IMG/VR virus record: IMGVR_UViG_3300017746_000031
Location: 1-43,080 of that record
Strand: one strand, 5' to 3'
Origin: a virus
Length of the DNA: 43,080 nucleotides
Below are positions 40,453 to 43,080 of this stretch, one piece after another; position 1 is the first letter of the stretch; every line of letters begins with the position of its first letter. The position numbers and the translations under genes were made by a program. Under the pieces are notes generated by a model that saw nothing but the letters and a program-made list of their open reading frames with translations, had not been told where the DNA came from and made no database searches.

Positions 40453-40662
40453 ATGAGAACAACATTTAAAGTAACAGACCCTAATTATGAGCCACCTTGC
40501 CTAGACTTACTTAGTCATGGTGATAGGCTGGAATTTAACTATGCTCTTAGAGCAGTGAGGGAACATCAGAAAGCAATTGATGAGCGTAAAAAACTCATCA
40601 AGGAAGAAGTTTCCATCATCCGAAAAATCGTCAGAAAACTAGAGAAAGGAAACTACAAATGA
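40453..40662 (+). CDS. Small helical protein, function unknown
   Basis: The start at 40453 is preferred because it follows the module TAAGGAGACCAACTACATG; the in-frame ATG at 40423 overlaps the previous gene. The 69-residue product begins MRTTFKVTDPNYEPPCLDLL and ends in a long Lys-rich helix (HQKAIDERKKLIKEEVSIIR). It overlaps the next start by ATGA. The function is unknown. Confidence 0.6.
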   Translation: MRTTFKVTDPNYEPPCLDLLSHGDRLEFNYALRAVREHQKAIDERKKLIKEEVSIIRKIVRKLEKGNYK

Positions 40663-40976
40663 AAACTATCAATCTCTCAAAGAGACAATGGGAATGGATT
40701 TACTGGTTGACTGGCAATCCACAATTCGAGGAAGACTGTCCAGATTGGCCGCAAGATTTAATCGAGAGAATTAGATCATGTGACTTTAATCGCAAATCTT
40801 TATCTTTCTCATTTCCAGAGGATCAAGAGGTGATCAATTATCTCCATGAGGAATTTGATAGATTAAAAGAAATCCAGTATGACAGTCTTACTGGTTACTA
40901 CCAAGAAAACGACAAAAAATTCTGGGGAAATATCCAATCTATTAACCAACTGATCAAGAAGATTTGTTTGTCTTGA
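40659..40976 (+). CDS. Protein of unknown function, end of cassette 2
   Basis: The product is 105 residues. The start MKTINLSKRQWEWIYWLTGN has a Trp-rich helix; then come acidic and Phe-rich segments (SLSFSFPEDQEVINYLHEEF) and a helix to the C-terminus. Its last codons overlap the -35 of the integrase promoter (TTGACA at 40973). No family is recognised. Confidence 0.55.
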   Translation: MKTINLSKRQWEWIYWLTGNPQFEEDCPDWPQDLIERIRSCDFNRKSLSFSFPEDQEVINYLHEEFDRLKEIQYDSLTGYYQENDKKFWGNIQSINQLIKKICLS

Positions 40977-41002
40977 CACTATCTCAATAGACTCTATATA
41001 AC
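40973..41002 (+). promoter_or_regulatory. Integrase promoter
   Basis: TTGACA (40973-40978, perfect -35) and TATATA (40995-41000, 16-bp spacer), or TATAAC (40997-41002, 18 bp), form a strong sigma-70 promoter. The transcript would start near 41007-41010, a few bases before the first integrase ATG at 41015. There is no Shine-Dalgarno sequence. It lies on the left of attP, so integration should move it away from int. Confidence 0.7.
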
Positions 41003-41014
41003 TCAATTACACGA

Positions 41015-42178
41015 ATGATTAATACAAACCAGCGTACTGGGGACTGCAAATCCTCTATCATCGGTTCGATTCCGATCCGCGCCTCCATCCCATTAGTTGG
41101 AGACGGTTTTGGTTGCAATTCGGTAAAGATTGACTCTTATTCAGTCGGCTTGAAACTCCCTATCGACATCTCTATTGAGTGTCGCAAGTCCAAGATTTCC
41201 CTTAAATTTTCTTATAAAGACAATAGCTACCGCATACCCTTAAATTGCACCTTCGAGGAATTAACGGAGTCAGATATTTGTGATATTGTAACTCGTACCA
41301 TCCGAAAAGTGGACGGGGATATTACTGTTGGCCAGTTGCTGGATTGGGTAGTTGAGAATGAAGAATGTGGTGGTGCATTAGCCACTCGTAAGAAGTCAAA
41401 GGCCCACTTTATTGACCTTTGGGTCAAGAGGGAAGGTAGGTCACTAGATGAATCTACTGAAGCACTTTTAAGCACTGATAATACTGGTAGAACAATTCCA
41501 GAACAGTGGGCTAAGAAATATGGATTGCCACATAAGATAAGGCAGATCCGATCACTCTTTAGTAAAAGAAATTTGTTGTTGTTCAAGCGTGAGGGTTGGG
41601 ACACTAAGCACTTTGCCAATTTTGTGGGCTATATTGCGGAGTCAACGGTGTCCCAGCCCTTCACCACTGATGACAACGAAGTCGAAAGAATCATCTCATT
41701 TTTTGAGGCAAATCGTGAAACCCATCCAGTGTTTTACGATATATATCTTTTGGCCTTTGGTGCAGGTTTACGGGCATCAGAAATTTACCAAGTTCAAGGT
41801 AAAGACTTTACAACTTTTAATGGGCAACATTTCTTATTGCTGCCTTTTGCTACTAAGCGTAGCAGATTAAAAAATACCAATCACATTGAGAAGGTTGGTA
41901 TTTCTCCCGTACTATACAATCACTTCTCATCTGCCTCCCAGCATGAGAATGTAATCAAAGGTGGACTTAGGTTACATAAAAGGTTTGTAAAATTCTTAAA
42001 GCAGGATCTTGGCATCACTGACAACAAAGCTTGTCACCGTTTGCGTAAGATTCTTGGAGCGAGGTTGGCTACTTCGGCTGGTATTTATCATGCTAGTAAA
42101 ACGCTCCGAAACTCAGTCGCAGTGTGCGAAAGGTACTATAGTGACCTTACTGCACATAAGAACGACTTGAGGGTGTAG
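41015..42178 (+). CDS. int: Tyrosine integrase
   Basis: The product is 387 residues from the ATG at 41015. Catalytic-domain motifs are AFGAGLRASEIYQ (first Arg), a later Lys-bearing region (LPFATKRSRLKN), CHRLRK (H-x-x-R, ~residue 340) and RYYSDLT (Tyr nucleophile, ~residue 375). An arm-binding-like strand region (KISLKFSYKDNSYRIPL) starts near residue 60, followed by a core-binding helical domain. Residues 9-25 are encoded by the attP core and look like translated tRNA, so the functional start may be further in, for example TTG at 41150. It catalyses site-specific recombination at tRNA-Cys. Most integrase genes avoid this overlap with attP. Confidence 0.9.
   Translation: MINTNQRTGDCKSSIIGSIPIRASIPLVGDGFGCNSVKIDSYSVGLKLPIDISIECRKSKISLKFSYKDNSYRIPLNCTFEELTESDICDIVTRTIRKVDGDITVGQLLDWVVENEECGGALATRKKSKAHFIDLWVKREGRSLDESTEALLSTDNTGRTIPEQWAKKYGLPHKIRQIRSLFSKRNLLLFKREGWDTKHFANFVGYIAESTVSQPFTTDDNEVERIISFFEANRETHPVFYDIYLLAFGAGLRASEIYQVQGKDFTTFNGQHFLLLPFATKRSRLKNTNHIEKVGISPVLYNHFSSASQHENVIKGGLRLHKRFVKFLKQDLGITDNKACHRLRKILGARLATSAGIYHASKTLRNSVAVCERYYSDLTAHKNDLRV
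41039..41087 (+). other. attP: 3' half of tRNA-Cys(GCA)
   Basis: The sequence holds an anticodon stem GGGGA (41039-41043)/TCCTC (41051-41055) around loop CTGCAAA (anticodon GCA, 41046-41048). A T-arm follows: ATCGG-TTCGATT-CCGAT (41060-41076). Then come acceptor strand CCGCGCC (41077-41083), discriminator T (U73, as in tRNA-Cys) and CCA (41085-41087). No 5' half (GGCGCGG) lies upstream. A 3' tRNA half next to a tyrosine integrase gene is the standard phage attachment core, and integration would rebuild the host tRNA gene. Confidence 0.9.
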
Positions 42179-42241
42179 TGGAAAGTTCTGGGTAAGTAAC
42201 TGATCTATCTTAAAAAAAGTCATGGGCATGATTGTGTCCAA

Positions 42242-42415
42242 TTGTTAACCACTGCAACATTATCGGTTGATAATCTGTCGTTAAGCATTGATTCAGAAGC
42301 AAATCTGACAATAGACACTGGCGGCAAGTGGCATGGTACCGTGCAGGAGTTGGCCGATTATTTATCGCAATTAAGCGAGGATCTACAGGAGAGAATCGAA
42401 GATGGGGAAAATTAA
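42242..42415 (+). CDS. Possible 57-residue protein with a TTG start
   Basis: The frame is open from 42200 to the TAA at 42413-42415 without an ATG; TTG at 42242 is a possible start. The product would contain TTATLSVDNLSLSIDSEANL, then KWHGTVQELADYLSQLSEDL and a short acidic end. It looks protein-like, with a plausible helix, and overlaps the next ATG by 14 nt. No SD is seen. The first ~60 bp after int (42179-42241) hold no gene or clear terminator. Confidence 0.4.
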   Translation: MLTTATLSVDNLSLSIDSEANLTIDTGGKWHGTVQELADYLSQLSEDLQERIEDGEN

Positions 42416-42731
42416 TTCTAAGCAAAAAGGTGCTAGGTTTGAACGGGCCGTAAGTCACATTTTAAATGATGCAGGATATGAGGCCAGACGGGGCCAGCAA
42501 TTTTGTGGGGCCAATGGTGATGCAGATGTTATCGCCCCAGACTTTCCGTTTCATCTGGAGTGCAAGCATGTGGAAAAGCTGAATCTTTACACCGCCATGA
42601 CTCAAGCGATCGCAGATGCAAAGAAGGTAAATAAGGCACCGTGTGTCATCCACAAAAAGAATCATTCCGAAGAACTTTTTACATGCAGGTTAAGTGATCT
42701 GCTTGAACTACTAACATCATACGAAAAATGA
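42402..42731 (+). CDS. Holliday-junction-resolvase-like PD-(D/E)XK nuclease
   Basis: The product is 109 residues. GARFERAVSHILNDAGYEAR, then GDADVIAPDFPFHLECKHVE (Asp ... Glu-x-Lys active-site pattern), then TAMTQAIADAKKV and PCVIHKKNHSE, match small phage HJ-resolvase/VRR-NUC-like nucleases. Such enzymes cut four-way junctions or branched DNA made by recombination. The gene lies directly before the ERF-type annealing gene (ATGA overlap), which fits one recombination unit. Confidence 0.75.
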   Translation: MGKINSKQKGARFERAVSHILNDAGYEARRGQQFCGANGDADVIAPDFPFHLECKHVEKLNLYTAMTQAIADAKKVNKAPCVIHKKNHSEELFTCRLSDLLELLTSYEK

Positions 42732-43080
42732 ATGAAAATACTAATCAACCTCCTCCGCAGCTTACTAGCTTACTATTCAGTAGTTTGCTCCAAGCTCAAA
42801 CGCATCTGGCCAATCCTAAGAAGGACACAACGGGTTATGGGTACAAATATGCCCAACTGGATCAGATCATTGAGATCGTAAAGCCTGTCCTTGCAGAATA
42901 TGGGCTGGGCATAATTCAATCACCTCATGGCCCCATCGTTGATGGATGTCTCACATTGAAGACAATTATCTTCCATGAGTCTGGCCAGCACTTGATCGAG
43001 CAGTTTGCAATTCCTTTAAAAGAGGGAACAAATGTGACACAGGATTACGGTTCTGCTCTGACATATGCTCGCAGGTATCA
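42728..43080 (+). CDS. erf: ERF-type single-strand annealing protein (3' end outside the window)
   Basis: The frame runs off the right edge; 117 codons are visible. TTGYGYKYAQLDQIIEIVKP with VLAEYGLGI, and VTQDYGSALTYARRY at the edge, are the core of the ERF family, which anneals complementary single strands during phage circularisation and repair. The start overlaps the previous stop (ATGA at 42728-42731). With SSB, exonuclease and resolvase it makes a full recombination set. Confidence 0.85.
   Translation, partial: MNENTNQPPPQLTSLLFSSLLQAQTHLANPKKDTTGYGYKYAQLDQIIEIVKPVLAEYGLGIIQSPHGPIVDGCLTLKTIIFHESGQHLIEQFAIPLKEGTNVTQDYGSALTYARRY

Noticed and set aside
41015-41087. A complete tRNA-Cys gene
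   Set aside because: Only the anticodon arm, T-arm and 3' acceptor strand are present. No GGCGCGG 5' strand or D-arm lies upstream, so it is an attachment core and not a tRNA gene.

Overview
The window looks like nearly all of a temperate tailed-phage genome, or a prophage drawn from the phage-circle point of view. All recognisable genes read on the + strand, start and stop codons overlap throughout (ATGA, TAATG), and a full set of packaging, head and tail genes is present. Several things point to a short-tailed (podovirus-like) virion: a large P22-type portal, a stopper-like beta-propeller, several fibres, large internal or ejected proteins, and no tape-measure or tail-sheath gene. The host cannot be named. 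The attachment site shows that it has a tRNA-Cys(GCA) whose 3' end reads CCGCGCCTCCA. Base composition leans AT (roughly 40% GC by eye).

Layout. (1) 42402-43080 plus 1-3973, recombination and replication: a PD-(D/E)XK nuclease, an ERF-type annealing protein cut by the right edge, a partial gene at the left edge, a DEDD exonuclease with its motifs in circularly permuted order, an SSB-like protein, an initiator-like gene that carries iterons and an AT-rich stretch (a lambda-O-like origin), a DnaC-like helicase loader, and small unknown genes. No polymerase, primase or helicase is seen, so host enzymes are probably recruited. (2) 3974-7474: a sigma-region-4-like protein, a second PD-(D/E)XK protein, a Nu1-like HTH protein, small genes and the large terminase, followed by six 10-bp repeats. 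(3) 7541-10042: a cassette of small unknown genes with two promoters of a shared design. (4) 10043-20477: an operator/promoter-like palindrome, an HTH gene, portal, phosphoesterase, winged helix, scaffold, major capsid, connector and fibre genes, and a rho-independent terminator. (5) 20482-38365: membrane proteins (probable holin group), stopper, fibres, internal proteins, and a 2228-residue polyvalent protein with HELGH protease and ADP-ribosyltransferase-like domains. (6) 38376-40976: a second small-gene cassette with the same promoter design and a repeated stop/Shine-Dalgarno module. (7) 40973-42178: a tyrosine integrase whose first codons overlap attP, a copy of the 3' half of tRNA-Cys.

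How it fits together. The two small-gene cassettes share a promoter family: a TTATGACACA box, TTG(C/A)TT at -35, and a -10 hexamer ending exactly 7 nt before ATG. This predicts leaderless mRNAs under common control. The integrase promoter and first codons lie on the far side of attP from the rest of the gene, so integration should separate them. No classical divergently transcribed repressor is seen. The most unusual items are the permuted exonuclease, the origin inside the initiator gene, the leaderless promoter family, the attP/integrase arrangement, the repeats after terL, and the +1-frame gene over the end of the giant protein.
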